Virus record (IMG/VR): IMGVR_UViG_3300005099_000047
Span: 1-36,984 of that record
DNA: 36,984 nucleotides
Reading direction: 5' to 3' (one strand)
Source of the DNA: a virus
How positions within the stretch are numbered: the first letter of the stretch is position 1; the number at the start of each line of letters is the position of its first letter. The notes below the pieces were generated by a model, which saw only the letters and a program-made list of their open reading frames with translations, was not told the DNA's origin and ran no database searches. A program made the position numbers and the translations under genes. Shown in pieces: positions 28,169 to 36,551 of this stretch.

Positions 28169-29101
28169 ATGGCAACTTTTTCGCCTACTCATTTGCAGTA
28201 TGTAATTCCTGAAATCTGGCAGGGAAGAGTAATTTATGAAATTCTCAAGGAAAAACTTTTAGGAATGCATATTTTTGAGGATTTGAGCGACCTTTTCAAA
28301 CAAGGAGGTGATATTGCTTACTTGCCAAACTTTATTGGGCAGAGTTTCACGGCACAAAACAAGTCAAATAATTCGCAGACAACCTTGCAAACTTTTTCTC
28401 CAGGAAGAAAGTCTATTACTGTCAATACTTGGAAAGAGGTGACTTTTTTGATAGAAGATAAAGAAGCAGTGCAGGTTTTGCAGGAATTAAGATTTCAAGA
28501 TATTGCAATGGATATGGCTGTATATGCAATTGCAGAAGGATTTGACACTTCTTTGATGGCTCTTTATAGTGGATTAACAAAGACTGTTGGAGATAGTGCT
28601 TCTAATTTAAGTGATGCCAGAATTAGAGAGGCGTTGACTTATATGGAAGAAAATAATGTTCCTGCAGAGGATAGATATTGGCTTTTAAGACCTGCAGTAT
28701 TCTTTGAAGATATTCTTGGAGTATCAAAGTTTTATGAACCAGGTGCATTTCCACGAGGTGCTTCTCCGATAACAACTGGAGAATTGAATAAAAGACAATC
28801 TCCCGCTCCAAAAGCATTAGCCAAAGCTTATAAAGGCGAACTTTATGGTGACTCTGTGCTTATTACAACTCAAGTAACTAAAGCTCTTTCTTCGTATTAC
28901 AACTTGTATGTCCAGAAAAGATGTTTTGCTTTTGCAATTCAGACACCAGGAGCAGGAAAGAATGTAAGAACTCAATCTTGGTATGACAAGGATTATCTTG
29001 GAACACGAGTTACTTGTGATATGATTTATGGAATGGCAACAATGCAACCAACATTTGGAGTAGTTTTAATGGCTGAAACAGGAGGCTCTATAGTGTCATA
29101 A
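28169..29101 (+). CDS. Major capsid protein (310 aa)
   Basis: Follows scaffold. The sequence has the look of HK97-fold coat proteins: an N-terminal arm (FSPTHLQYVIPEIWQGRVIY), a charged E-loop-like region (GRKSITVNTWKEVTFLIEDK), long helix (LRFQDIAMDMAVYAIAEGFD), and a C-terminal beta-rich A-domain ending PTFGVVLMAETGGS. Size is in the range of T7/P22-like short-tailed phage coats. Not homologous at motif level to anything I can name precisely, so the family is left open. Confidence 0.82.
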   Translation: MATFSPTHLQYVIPEIWQGRVIYEILKEKLLGMHIFEDLSDLFKQGGDIAYLPNFIGQSFTAQNKSNNSQTTLQTFSPGRKSITVNTWKEVTFLIEDKEAVQVLQELRFQDIAMDMAVYAIAEGFDTSLMALYSGLTKTVGDSASNLSDARIREALTYMEENNVPAEDRYWLLRPAVFFEDILGVSKFYEPGAFPRGASPITTGELNKRQSPAPKALAKAYKGELYGDSVLITTQVTKALSSYYNLYVQKRCFAFAIQTPGAGKNVRTQSWYDKDYLGTRVTCDMIYGMATMQPTFGVVLMAETGGSIVS

Positions 29102-29102
29102 T

Positions 29103-29132
29103 CTTGTTTTTGAAAAACAAGTGATGTAAAAT
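29103..29132 (+). promoter_or_regulatory. Post-coat palindrome and possible promoter
   Basis: CTTGTTTTT-G-AAAAACAAG (29103-29121) is a perfect palindrome just after the coat stop. Overlapping it, TTGTTT (29104-29109) and TAAAAT (29127-29132) are 17 nt apart and could be a promoter starting near 29139. Confidence 0.45.
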
Positions 29133-29136
29133 AGGT

Positions 29137-29213
29137 TGGGGATTGCCTCCAGTGGAGATGTAAAAATCTGGTCTCCTGCAAAGGAGATAAAGCGTAAACA
29201 AAAAAATTCCCCA
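29137..29213 (+). ncRNA. Structured mRNA leader candidate
   Basis: TGGGGA (29137-29142) can close with TCCCCA (29208-29213). Inside are CTCCA-G-TGGAG (29147-29157) and TCTCCT-GCAA-AGGAGA (29172-29187, a GNRA-type tetraloop). GGAG and CTCC blocks of the two hairpins can also pair with each other, so two folds are possible. Lies 7 nt before the ATG at 29221. Confidence 0.45.
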
Positions 29214-29220
29214 CAAAGTT

Positions 29221-29643
29221 ATGGCAAAAAAATCAAAACTAAAAAGGCTTGAAGAAAAATTAGAGAAGTTAGAAAAGCAGATTGAAAAACTTTTAGACCA
29301 AAAAAAGATTACTGCTGAACAAGCAATGGCAATGAGGGGAATAGCAAAAAATGAAGTAGCAAAAGAAATAGAAGGAGAAAAAAGAATTTATATGGCAAAA
29401 GAAAAAAGGGATGAAAGCAAACGAAAGAAGTTTCAAGGGAAAATGATTAAGTTCAGAAATATTTTTGGATTGGAGGGTTATCTCCCTGAAAGTGTCGCTT
29501 ATGATATTGCAAAAAATCCTGCCAATGCAGGGTTAATTCAGTTTGAAGAAACTCCTAAAAAAGAGTGGCGAAGAACTTACCTTGACAAGAATACTGGTGA
29601 GTGGCTCACAAAGGAAGAATTTGATAAAAGATATAAAAGATGA
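29221..29643 (+). CDS. Coiled-coil protein, paralogue A (140 aa)
   Basis: N-terminal coiled coil (LKRLEEKLEKLEKQIEKLLD) then ITAEQAMAMRGIAKNEV, closely similar to the N-terminus of the next gene. A basic stretch (KEKRDESKRKKFQGK) and a small C-terminal domain (YLDKNTGEWLTKEEFDKRYK) follow. ATGA-coupled to the 29640 gene. Probably arose by tandem duplication. Role unknown; possibly a head or neck accessory. Confidence 0.65.
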   Translation: MAKKSKLKRLEEKLEKLEKQIEKLLDQKKITAEQAMAMRGIAKNEVAKEIEGEKRIYMAKEKRDESKRKKFQGKMIKFRNIFGLEGYLPESVAYDIAKNPANAGLIQFEETPKKEWRRTYLDKNTGEWLTKEEFDKRYKR

Positions 29644-30215
29644 GGAAGGAATTTAAGATTGTTAAAAAGCTTGCTGAAGAGTTAGAGAAGAAACTTTTTG
29701 AAAAAGAAAAAGAAATTGATAAGTTAGTAGAACAAAAAAAAATCATTCTGGAGCAGTCTTGGACGATGAAAGGTTTAATATGGAATGAAGTCTTTGAGAA
29801 AATCGATAGTTTATTTAAGAGTGGAAAAATTACCAAAGAAGAAGCAGAAATATTAAGGAATTTTATAGAGTTAAAAAGTTTAATAAGGAAAGAGAAAGAA
29901 ATTTCCAAAGAAGAGAAAAAAAAGAAAAAAAAGAAAATCTGTCCATTTTGTGGAAAACCTTATACATATCGATTGGTTATTAAATGCTCTCACGGAAAAC
30001 CTTACGCCTGTGAACACGATGAGGAAGTTTCTTCTGACGCACTTTATTTAAGAAATCCTTTATATGCAAAGATGAAAAAGAGGAAAGAAATTCTGCGAAG
30101 GCATAGAATGGGGAAATTACCAAAATCTTATTATCAGATTGATAAAAGAACTGGTAAACCTGCTATCTTGCCTCACTCTTTGCCAAAAGAGTTGGGAGGT
30201 TATAAAGGAGTATGA
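29640..30215 (+). CDS. Coiled-coil/zinc-ribbon protein, paralogue B (191 aa)
   Basis: The N-terminus (ELEKKLFEKEKEIDKLVEQK, then ILEQSWTMKGLIWNEV) mirrors paralogue A. The C-terminal half differs and carries a metal-binding cluster: CPFCGKPY, then IKCSHGKPYACEHDEE (four Cys, two His). The end is Pro/Lys-rich. A zinc-binding nucleic-acid or protein-contact module fused to a shared dimerisation coil is the simplest reading. Confidence 0.65.
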   Translation: MRKEFKIVKKLAEELEKKLFEKEKEIDKLVEQKKIILEQSWTMKGLIWNEVFEKIDSLFKSGKITKEEAEILRNFIELKSLIRKEKEISKEEKKKKKKKICPFCGKPYTYRLVIKCSHGKPYACEHDEEVSSDALYLRNPLYAKMKKRKEILRRHRMGKLPKSYYQIDKRTGKPAILPHSLPKELGGYKGV

Positions 30216-31297
30216 AAATTTATGGAATGCTTGTTTGTGGTAAGGGAGAAGCAAGAAGGTATCTTAAAAAAACCTTAACAAAACTTTCAGAACTTTGCGA
30301 TAGAATTTTCATTTGGGGAGATGGCTGTGAAAAAGAGACAATTGATTTATGTTTATCTTTTTCAAAAGTGAGATTTTTTTTATCTGAATCATTGTGGCAA
30401 AAAGGTTATCAACCATATATAAAGGAAAATCTTTTGTCAATTATCTATAAAGAAAATCCTGATTGGATTGTTTGTTGCGATGCGGACGAGGAATTTGATG
30501 AAACTTTTACCAGAAAAGAAGTAGAATACTATGCAAAGTTAGAAGGGATTGCTTATTATTTTTTGATAATCAATTTATGGGATAGTGAAAAAACTTTTAG
30601 AAAGGATGGGGGATGGCTTTTTTGGAATGTGAGAATGTTTAAAGTAAGAAAAGATTTGCCAATAAATTATCTCAAAACTCCTGTTCATTGCGGGCTTGCT
30701 CCGAGATGGGCTTACGAATATGGAGTTCAGATACCTCACTTGGTTAAACATTATGGTTATTTAAAAAAAGAAGACCGACAAAAGAAAACAAAAAGGTATA
30801 AAAAACTTGATTCAAAACAACAATTTCAATCTCCAAGTTGGTATGAAAGTTTTTTTGCCGAACCTTCTTTGGAATTTTTTGAAGAAAGAAAAGTTTTAGA
30901 AAGGTTGAAAAAAAATATTTCTATTGATAGAATATCTTCAGAGATTAACGAGAAAATTGTCAAAAAGAAAATTATGCGATATTACCTCATCAGAAATACT
31001 CAAACAGGGCTTTTGTTTGAAGCACCTGAAAAAATATTAAACGATATAAAGAGGCAACCAAATATTGAAATTTTAGGAGAAATTTCTGAAGTAAGAAAGA
31101 AAAAAGAACTTCCTGTGAAAGAAGTCAAGAAAGATTTTGAAAAAATTCAAGAAAAGTTTAAGGAAGAATTAAAGTGTCCTATTTGTGGAAAAGTTTGTGA
31201 AAATCGTGCTGGTTTAAAAGCTCATTTAAGATTGGTTCATAATATAACAAAGAGCTCCGAACAAAAAAATGAAAAGATTGAAAATTCTAATGTATAA
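30212..31297 (+). CDS. GT-A glycosyltransferase with C-terminal C2H2 zinc finger (361 aa)
   Basis: Residues 1-250 look like a family-2-type glycosyltransferase: IYGMLVCGKGEARRYLKKTL, then DRIFIWGDGC and WIVCCDADEEFD (DAD at 90-92 binding metal and sugar nucleotide). The C-terminus (322-343) is a classical C2H2 finger, CPIC and HLRLVH, of spacing C-X2-C-X12-H-X4-H. The finger could target the enzyme to DNA, RNA or a protein partner. Substrate unknown. Ribosome site GGAG lies about 5 nt upstream. First of the sugar cassette. Confidence 0.8.
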   Translation: MKIYGMLVCGKGEARRYLKKTLTKLSELCDRIFIWGDGCEKETIDLCLSFSKVRFFLSESLWQKGYQPYIKENLLSIIYKENPDWIVCCDADEEFDETFTRKEVEYYAKLEGIAYYFLIINLWDSEKTFRKDGGWLFWNVRMFKVRKDLPINYLKTPVHCGLAPRWAYEYGVQIPHLVKHYGYLKKEDRQKKTKRYKKLDSKQQFQSPSWYESFFAEPSLEFFEERKVLERLKKNISIDRISSEINEKIVKKKIMRYYLIRNTQTGLLFEAPEKILNDIKRQPNIEILGEISEVRKKKELPVKEVKKDFEKIQEKFKEELKCPICGKVCENRAGLKAHLRLVHNITKSSEQKNEKIENSNV

Positions 31298-32126
31298 TTT
31301 TGCAAAAAGAAATCCTAATTCAGGAATTTATATCTTTCACTCCTTAAAAAAATACGCTGATGTTTCTTATAATATAAAACCTTCAGATAACTTTGATACT
31401 CTTTTGTGTTGTAGCAAGCTTTATCCAACAAGTATTTTAAAGATTAAAATTCCTAAAGTTTTATGGATTTTTGACCTTTTATGGGAAACTCCAAGAGAGT
31501 ATCTTTGTCAAGTTTTTGCAAGAGATTTTGATTTAATTCTTACTACTGATGGAGGACATCAAAAAGAATGGCAAAACATTGGAGCAAATCATAGAGTTTT
31601 GAGACAAGGAATTTATGATGAGTATGCTTTTATAGGTAAAAAACACCCTCAATATGAATGTGATGTTTGTTTTATTGGAAATAATATTGTCTGGTATCCT
31701 CCAAGACAAAAACTAATAGCAAAACTTCAAAGGAAATTTAAAAATCGTTTTAAAAGATGGGGGGAAGAAAATTCAATTTTTGGTAGAAAATTAAATGATG
31801 TTATAGCATCAAGTAAAATTATTGTGGGCGATACTGTTTATTCTCCTTATTATTGGTCAAATAGAATTTATGAAGTTTTAGGAAGAGGGGGCTTTTTAAT
31901 CCATCCTTATGTGCCAGGAATTGAGGAAGAATACATACCTTACAAACATTTCATTCCTTACGAGGCGGGAAATTTTGAAATGCTTAAAGATTTAATTAAC
32001 TTTTACCTTAAAAAGAACTCTATAAGGGATAAAATAAGAAAATCAGCATTTGAATGGACAAAAAAATATCATCTTTATTCACACAGATGTCAGCGTTTAA
32101 TAAAATTATTAAAGGCATTCAAATAA
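31269..32126 (+). CDS. CgeB-like glycosyltransferase (285 aa)
   Basis: GT-B-type protein resembling CgeB/Glyco_trans_1_2 enzymes: KVLWIFDLLWETPREYL, then DFDLILTTDGGHQKEW, CDVCFIGNN and YYWSNRIYEVLGRGGFLIHP, then IPYEAGNFEMLKDLINFYL. Transfers a sugar from a nucleotide donor to an unknown acceptor. Overlaps the previous gene by 29 nt. Confidence 0.8.
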   Translation: MKRLKILMYNFAKRNPNSGIYIFHSLKKYADVSYNIKPSDNFDTLLCCSKLYPTSILKIKIPKVLWIFDLLWETPREYLCQVFARDFDLILTTDGGHQKEWQNIGANHRVLRQGIYDEYAFIGKKHPQYECDVCFIGNNIVWYPPRQKLIAKLQRKFKNRFKRWGEENSIFGRKLNDVIASSKIIVGDTVYSPYYWSNRIYEVLGRGGFLIHPYVPGIEEEYIPYKHFIPYEAGNFEMLKDLINFYLKKNSIRDKIRKSAFEWTKKYHLYSHRCQRLIKLLKAFK

Positions 32127-32584
32127 GAGATATTGTTCTGGAAGGAGAAAAATTTTTAAATTTGGGCTGTGGAAAAAGACCTTTAGTAGGATGCATTAAT
32201 GTTGATATTGTAAAACTTCCAGGAGTTGATATTCAATGGGATTTAAATAAAACTCCTTGGCTATTTGAAGACGAAAGTTTTGATGGTGTAATAGCAGAAG
32301 ATGTCTTGGAACATTTAGATGACATTGTGAAAGCAATGGAGGAAATTTACAGAATTTTGAAGAAAGGAGGAAATCTTTTTATTAGAGGACCTTATGCAAA
32401 ATATCCTTTAAATGCTTGGAGAGACCCAACACACAAAAGAGTTTTTACTCTTGAATCTTTTGATTATTTTGACCCTGAAACTGAACACGGGAGAAAATAT
32501 AGTTTTTATACTAAAGCAAGATTTAAAGTTTTAATGCGAAGAGAATACAATAAAGGTGTAGAGTTTTTATTAACGAAAAGATGA
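32087..32584 (+). CDS. SAM-dependent methyltransferase (165 aa)
   Basis: Class I fold: FLNLGCGKRPLVGCINVDIV (motif I, 23-42), DIQWDLNKTPWLFEDESFD, EDVLEHLDDI (motif post-I/II), then ILKKGGNLFIRGPY. Starts at 32054 or 32087; both overlap the previous gene and neither has a ribosome site, so the start is uncertain. In sugar cassettes such enzymes methylate sugars or glycan ends. Confidence 0.85.
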   Translation: MSAFNKIIKGIQIRDIVLEGEKFLNLGCGKRPLVGCINVDIVKLPGVDIQWDLNKTPWLFEDESFDGVIAEDVLEHLDDIVKAMEEIYRILKKGGNLFIRGPYAKYPLNAWRDPTHKRVFTLESFDYFDPETEHGRKYSFYTKARFKVLMRREYNKGVEFLLTKR

Positions 32585-33582
32585 GGATTGGAAAACATTT
32601 TAAATTGGGTGTTATAGTAAGGTGTGATAATAGTGGACTTGGTATTCAATCTTGGGAGTTTTGCCAGCATATAAAACCTTGGAGGATTTTTGTTTTGAGA
32701 TTAAACAAGTTTCAAGAATTTCCAGAAAGATTTAAAAATCTTGGTTTTTTTGTTCACGAAGGAAAAGTAGAAAACTTGATAAAGAGTGAATTTCTAAAAG
32801 ATATTCACATTTTGCTTTCTTTTGAAACTTTTTATGATTGGAGTATTGTTAAAGTTTGCAGAAATAAAGATATTAAAACAATTCTTTGGGCAAATTACGA
32901 ATGGCTTCCAGAAGTTTTACCATACAAACCAGATTTAATTCTTGCTCCCTCAAGTTGGAATTTAAACAATTTTCCTTCAAATACAATTTTTTTACCTTTT
33001 CCTGTTAACACTGCAAAATGTAAATTCAAGGTAAGAAGGAAAGCAAAAAGATTTCTTTATATTCACGGACACGGAGGAGTAGGAGGCAGAAATGGTTGGG
33101 ATATTTTAAGAGAGGCAATTCCTCTTGTTCAAAGTAATGTTGAGTTTATAATCTATTCACAATTTCCATTGGATGTTCACTTCTCTACTAAAAAAGTCTT
33201 TTTTAGGGGACATTTACTGAATTATGAAGATTTATACAAGGAGGGAGATGTTTTAGTTTTTCCTCGAAGATATGGAGGACAATCTTTAGTTTTAAATGAA
33301 GCAATGGTATCAGGTTTGCCTGTAATTGCTATTGATTGTCCACCTCAAAATGAGTTTTTGCATAAAGATTTACTTATAAAACCAGAAAAGATTTCCACAA
33401 TAAAACTGAAAAGGTTGGTAAAGGTATATGATATATTGCCACAAAGTTTGGCGAAAAAAATTGATGAAGTTGCTTTTAGAAGTGTTGTCAAATATTCAAA
33501 ATTGAATTATAATTATGCTATGAAAATTAGTTGGAAAAATTTAAGGGCGGTAATAATAGATACTTTAAGAAGTGTCTTATGA
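32581..33582 (+). CDS. GT-B glycosyltransferase (333 aa)
   Basis: GT4-like: ILWANYEWLPEVLPYKPDLI, LAPSSWNLNNF, then FLYIHGHGGVGGRNG (linker and donor domain), DVLVFPRRYGGQSLVLNEAM and VSGLPVIAID, the donor-binding region. ATGA-coupled on both sides. Third transferase of the cassette. Confidence 0.82.
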   Translation: MRIGKHFKLGVIVRCDNSGLGIQSWEFCQHIKPWRIFVLRLNKFQEFPERFKNLGFFVHEGKVENLIKSEFLKDIHILLSFETFYDWSIVKVCRNKDIKTILWANYEWLPEVLPYKPDLILAPSSWNLNNFPSNTIFLPFPVNTAKCKFKVRRKAKRFLYIHGHGGVGGRNGWDILREAIPLVQSNVEFIIYSQFPLDVHFSTKKVFFRGHLLNYEDLYKEGDVLVFPRRYGGQSLVLNEAMVSGLPVIAIDCPPQNEFLHKDLLIKPEKISTIKLKRLVKVYDILPQSLAKKIDEVAFRSVVKYSKLNYNYAMKISWKNLRAVIIDTLRSVL

Positions 33583-34337
33583 AGACGTTAATTATCGGTA
33601 AGGGACAAATAGGAAAAGCCTTGGAAAAGCATCTTTCCAAACACTACAAGGTTTTTTCTCGAGATAAAAAAGAGATTGAAGTTCCCTTTAAGCCAAAAAT
33701 CATTCACATTTGCTATCCTTACTTTAATAATTTTGTTAAAACTACTTTGAAATACATTCAAAAATACTCCCCGAAATATGTTGTTTTACACTCAACAGTT
33801 AAAGTAGGCACTACTCGCAAAATTCAACAAAAAACTGAAGCAAAAGTAGTTCATTCTCCAATTATTGGAGTGCATCCCAATCTTGAAAGAGGTTTTAAAC
33901 TCTTTCCAAAGTGGGTTGCTCCAAGAAGCCACGCAATTAAAAGGTATTTTGAAAGAACTGGTATGAAGGTGGATTTTATGCAAAAGCCTGAAGAAACTGA
34001 ATTGGCTAAAATTCTTTCAACTACCTACTTTGGTTGGAATATTGTTTTTTGTAAGGAAGTTTGGAAACTTTGCCGAAAATTTAAAGTAGATTTTAAAAGA
34101 GTTTATTCTGAATGGAATGAAAAATACAATGAAGGTTATTTGAAATGGCTTGAATATAAAGATTTAAAATATTCTCCAATTCGTCCCGTTCTGGTTCCTG
34201 GTGTTTTCATGGGAAAAGTTGAAAAGATTGGAGGTCATTGTGTAATTCCTAATTGTAAACTTTTAAGTTGCGAACTTACGAAAATTATTTTAAAATTTAA
34301 TCAAGCTTACTATGAACGTAGCAGAACTAAAAAGTGA
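33579..34337 (+). CDS. UDP-glucose/GDP-mannose dehydrogenase-like Rossmann protein (252 aa)
   Basis: TLIIGKGQIGKALEKHLSKH is a dinucleotide-binding start; YVVLHSTVKVGTTRKI (near 80) and VVHSPIIGVHPNL match the nucleotide-sugar dehydrogenase family; ELAKILSTTYFGWNI is the central helix. The catalytic Cys domain of full-length enzymes is missing or highly reduced (252 aa against more than 400). It may be a reduced relative with changed activity. The frame opens at 33531, but ATG 33579 (ATGA overlap) is preferred. Last gene of the cassette. Confidence 0.78.
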   Translation: MKTLIIGKGQIGKALEKHLSKHYKVFSRDKKEIEVPFKPKIIHICYPYFNNFVKTTLKYIQKYSPKYVVLHSTVKVGTTRKIQQKTEAKVVHSPIIGVHPNLERGFKLFPKWVAPRSHAIKRYFERTGMKVDFMQKPEETELAKILSTTYFGWNIVFCKEVWKLCRKFKVDFKRVYSEWNEKYNEGYLKWLEYKDLKYSPIRPVLVPGVFMGKVEKIGGHCVIPNCKLLSCELTKIILKFNQAYYERSRTKK

Positions 34338-34986
34338 TGTCAGGTTTCTTTTAGGAGGAATTGATAGCGTTTCTTACTCTGATAATGAGATATTGAATAA
34401 TTTGAACCGCTGGCTTGAAACAACTCAAAATGAAATTATTGATGCAATGCAAAAAACCTTTTTGCAGTTTGGAGAAACCTACAGCATAGATTTGGTTAAG
34501 GACCAAGAACAATACACTTTTCCTTCAGGGCTTTTAACAATTGAAAACATTGAGGTGAACTATACTGGAAATCAATGGCAAACAGCGAGAATTTTTCCAA
34601 TTTCTGATTATCCCAAGACTTTGTCAGAAGAAAGCAATTTTATTCAATCTCACCCTGCTATTTTCATTCTTGATGATGATACTTTTTTACTTAAACCTGC
34701 ACCTGAAAAAAATGTCTCTTCTGGTTTGAAAATCTGGTATACCAAAAAAGCAGTTGCTTTATCTTCTGATAGCGATACTCCTCCTTTTAACAGCAATTTC
34801 CATCGTATTCTTTCTTTAGGAGCAAGTTTAGATTATGCAGTTTCAAGGGAAATGAGAACCAAAATTACTTACTTCAATGCAATGCTTACTACACTTTTTG
34901 AAAAATTGAGAAAGTTTTATGTCAAAAGGCAAAGAACCAGTAAAACAAGGATTATCCCGAGAAATGTTTATCCGTTTTTAAAGTGA
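34312..34986 (+). CDS. Head-tail connector / tail-tube-A-like adaptor (224 aa)
   Basis: Begins MNVAELKSDVRFLLGGIDSV, then SDNEILNNLNRWLETTQNEI: helical start followed by a beta-rich centre (YSIDLVKDQEQYTFPSGLLT) and FHRILSLGASLDYA. This is the layout of gp4/TTPA-like adaptor proteins that bind under the portal. Overlaps the dehydrogenase-like gene by 26 nt. Family assignment moderate. Confidence 0.65.
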   Translation: MNVAELKSDVRFLLGGIDSVSYSDNEILNNLNRWLETTQNEIIDAMQKTFLQFGETYSIDLVKDQEQYTFPSGLLTIENIEVNYTGNQWQTARIFPISDYPKTLSEESNFIQSHPAIFILDDDTFLLKPAPEKNVSSGLKIWYTKKAVALSSDSDTPPFNSNFHRILSLGASLDYAVSREMRTKITYFNAMLTTLFEKLRKFYVKRQRTSKTRIIPRNVYPFLK

Positions 34987-34987
34987 T

Positions 34988-35263
34988 ATGATGGATGATA
35001 TCCAAATATTGGTTCAGGCAGGGGCAGTAGGACTTTGCTTGTTTATGATGATTTTGCATTGGAAAACTCATCAGAGTTTTATTTGTTTTATCAAAAAGCA
35101 GGAAGAAAGATTTAAAAACACGATTGATAATCACATAAAGGATGAAATAAAAATGAAAGAGAGGTTAATTCAATCAAATGGGAAATTTACCAATTCAGTA
35201 GATAGAATGCTTGATTTTTTGAAATGGGTGTTTAAAAATAATAATTTCAAAAAGAAATCCTAA
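34988..35263 (+). CDS. Single-span membrane protein with coiled-coil tail (91 aa)
   Basis: One hydrophobic segment (VQAGAVGLCLFMMILHW, residues 9-25) is followed by a charged helical cytoplasmic or periplasmic part (IKKQEERFKNTIDNHIKDE). Resembles small phage XhlA/holin-accessory proteins in topology. Placed between connector and fibre genes. Start at 34988 or 34991. Confidence 0.6.
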   Translation: MMDDIQILVQAGAVGLCLFMMILHWKTHQSFICFIKKQEERFKNTIDNHIKDEIKMKERLIQSNGKFTNSVDRMLDFLKWVFKNNNFKKKS

Positions 35264-35265
35264 AT

Positions 35266-36174
35266 ATGTCTTTTTTACAAGTCAAAAACAATGCAAAATC
35301 TTACCTTGCTTCAAGTATAACTGCTGAAGATACTTCTTTGACACTTGTTTCAGGAGGAGGTTCAAATTTTCCTTCTTCTACTCCTTTTCACATTTCAATT
35401 GATGATGAAATAATAAAAGTAACAGCTGTTAATGGTGATACTTTTACTATTGAAAGAGGAAAGGAAGGAACAACAGCTGCTTCACATTCAGCAGGAGCAA
35501 GTGTTGAATTGAGAATTACTGCAGGAATAGTTCAAGAATTACAAACAGCTACTGAAGAGTTGCAAAATATTGCTATTCGAAAAGATGGTTCAGTTGCTTT
35601 TACAGGAGACCAATCAATGGGTTCGCATAAATTAATTAATGTAGCTGACCCAACTCAAGACCAAGATGTAGCTACAAAGAAGTATGTAGATAGCAAAATA
35701 GTAGGAGAAATTGAAGTAAGTTCTAATTGTGATTATGTTGAATTTACAGGTTTAGATGGAAATTCTGCTTGGTTTTATGAATTGTTATGTAGTTTTAAAA
35801 ATCCAACAGGTTCAGGTTCACAGATGTATATATATGTAAATGGTCATACTACTGATACTGATTATTATAGGCAATGGCTATATGCAAATGGTACAGATAT
35901 TACTGCTGACAGAGATACTGCACCAGGTCTCACAACAGTTCACGCTGGAAAATGTATGTTTGTAGAAGGGAAAATCACAAAGGATAAAGATGGACGTTTT
36001 AGAATAGTTTTTACACAAAATAGAGATAATCCCTCAGAGATTAATATATCTTTGTTAACTATAATAAGTAATTTTACAATTGATAATATTACATCTTTAA
36101 AAATTCAGGCAGCTGTATCAGGAGCAATTGGAGCAGGTTCAAAATTTATCCTTTTAAAAGTTAGAAGAGCATAA
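35266..36174 (+). CDS. Tail fibre / baseplate protein (302 aa)
   Basis: The N-terminal domain (1-85) has ISIDDEIIKVTAVNGDTFTI, ERGKEGTTAASHSAGA, typical of phage baseplate attachment. Then comes the fibre hallmark FTGDQSMGSHKLINVADPTQ with DVATKKYVDSK (about 118-145). The C-terminal 155 residues form a beta-rich receptor-type domain. Trimeric fibre likely. Confidence 0.82.
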   Translation: MSFLQVKNNAKSYLASSITAEDTSLTLVSGGGSNFPSSTPFHISIDDEIIKVTAVNGDTFTIERGKEGTTAASHSAGASVELRITAGIVQELQTATEELQNIAIRKDGSVAFTGDQSMGSHKLINVADPTQDQDVATKKYVDSKIVGEIEVSSNCDYVEFTGLDGNSAWFYELLCSFKNPTGSGSQMYIYVNGHTTDTDYYRQWLYANGTDITADRDTAPGLTTVHAGKCMFVEGKITKDKDGRFRIVFTQNRDNPSEINISLLTIISNFTIDNITSLKIQAAVSGAIGAGSKFILLKVRRA

Positions 36175-36179
36175 ATATT

Positions 36180-36389
36180 ATGAAAATCAAAGGGCTACAA
36201 CTTAATATCAAAACAGGAAAAATAAAAGAAGTTATTGAAGAAATTCCTGATGAGGAATATCAAAAAAGATTGAAAGAAACAGAAAAAACAGAAAAAGAAA
36301 TCAAAAAAAGAGAAATGATTGAAAGAAAAAAGCAAGAAATTTTGGAAAGGTTAGCAAAAGAGGAGTTAAAAAAAGAAGGGAAGTTATAA
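36180..36389 (+). CDS. Small charged helical protein (69 aa)
   Basis: After a short beta start (KGLQLNIKTGKIKEVIEE), a single Lys/Glu helix (KRLKETEKTEKEIKKREMIE). Small genes of this sort commonly follow fibre genes and may be fibre-associated; not recognised. Confidence 0.65.
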   Translation: MKIKGLQLNIKTGKIKEVIEEIPDEEYQKRLKETEKTEKEIKKREMIERKKQEILERLAKEELKKEGKL

Positions 36390-36392
36390 AAA

Positions 36393-36551
36393 ATGTTTAA
36401 CAAAGCTCTTTTTAATCAAATTGTATTCAATGAACAAATAGAAAAAGAAGTTCTCCTTTTCAATACTATCTCTTTGCTTTCTGCTTCCCGATATGTTATC
36501 CTTTTAAAAGCAGTTCAAAAGGTGGAAATGGGAAAATTTTGGAACAATTAA
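36393..36551 (+). CDS. Small hypothetical protein (52 aa)
   Basis: Begins MFNKALFNQIVFNEQIEKEV, with the repeated (L/V)FN motif seen at the start of small phage tail-region proteins; the rest is hydrophobic/beta. Too short for most gene callers, but it fills the gap between two tail genes with proper spacing. Confidence 0.6.
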   Translation: MFNKALFNQIVFNEQIEKEVLLFNTISLLSASRYVILLKAVQKVEMGKFWNN

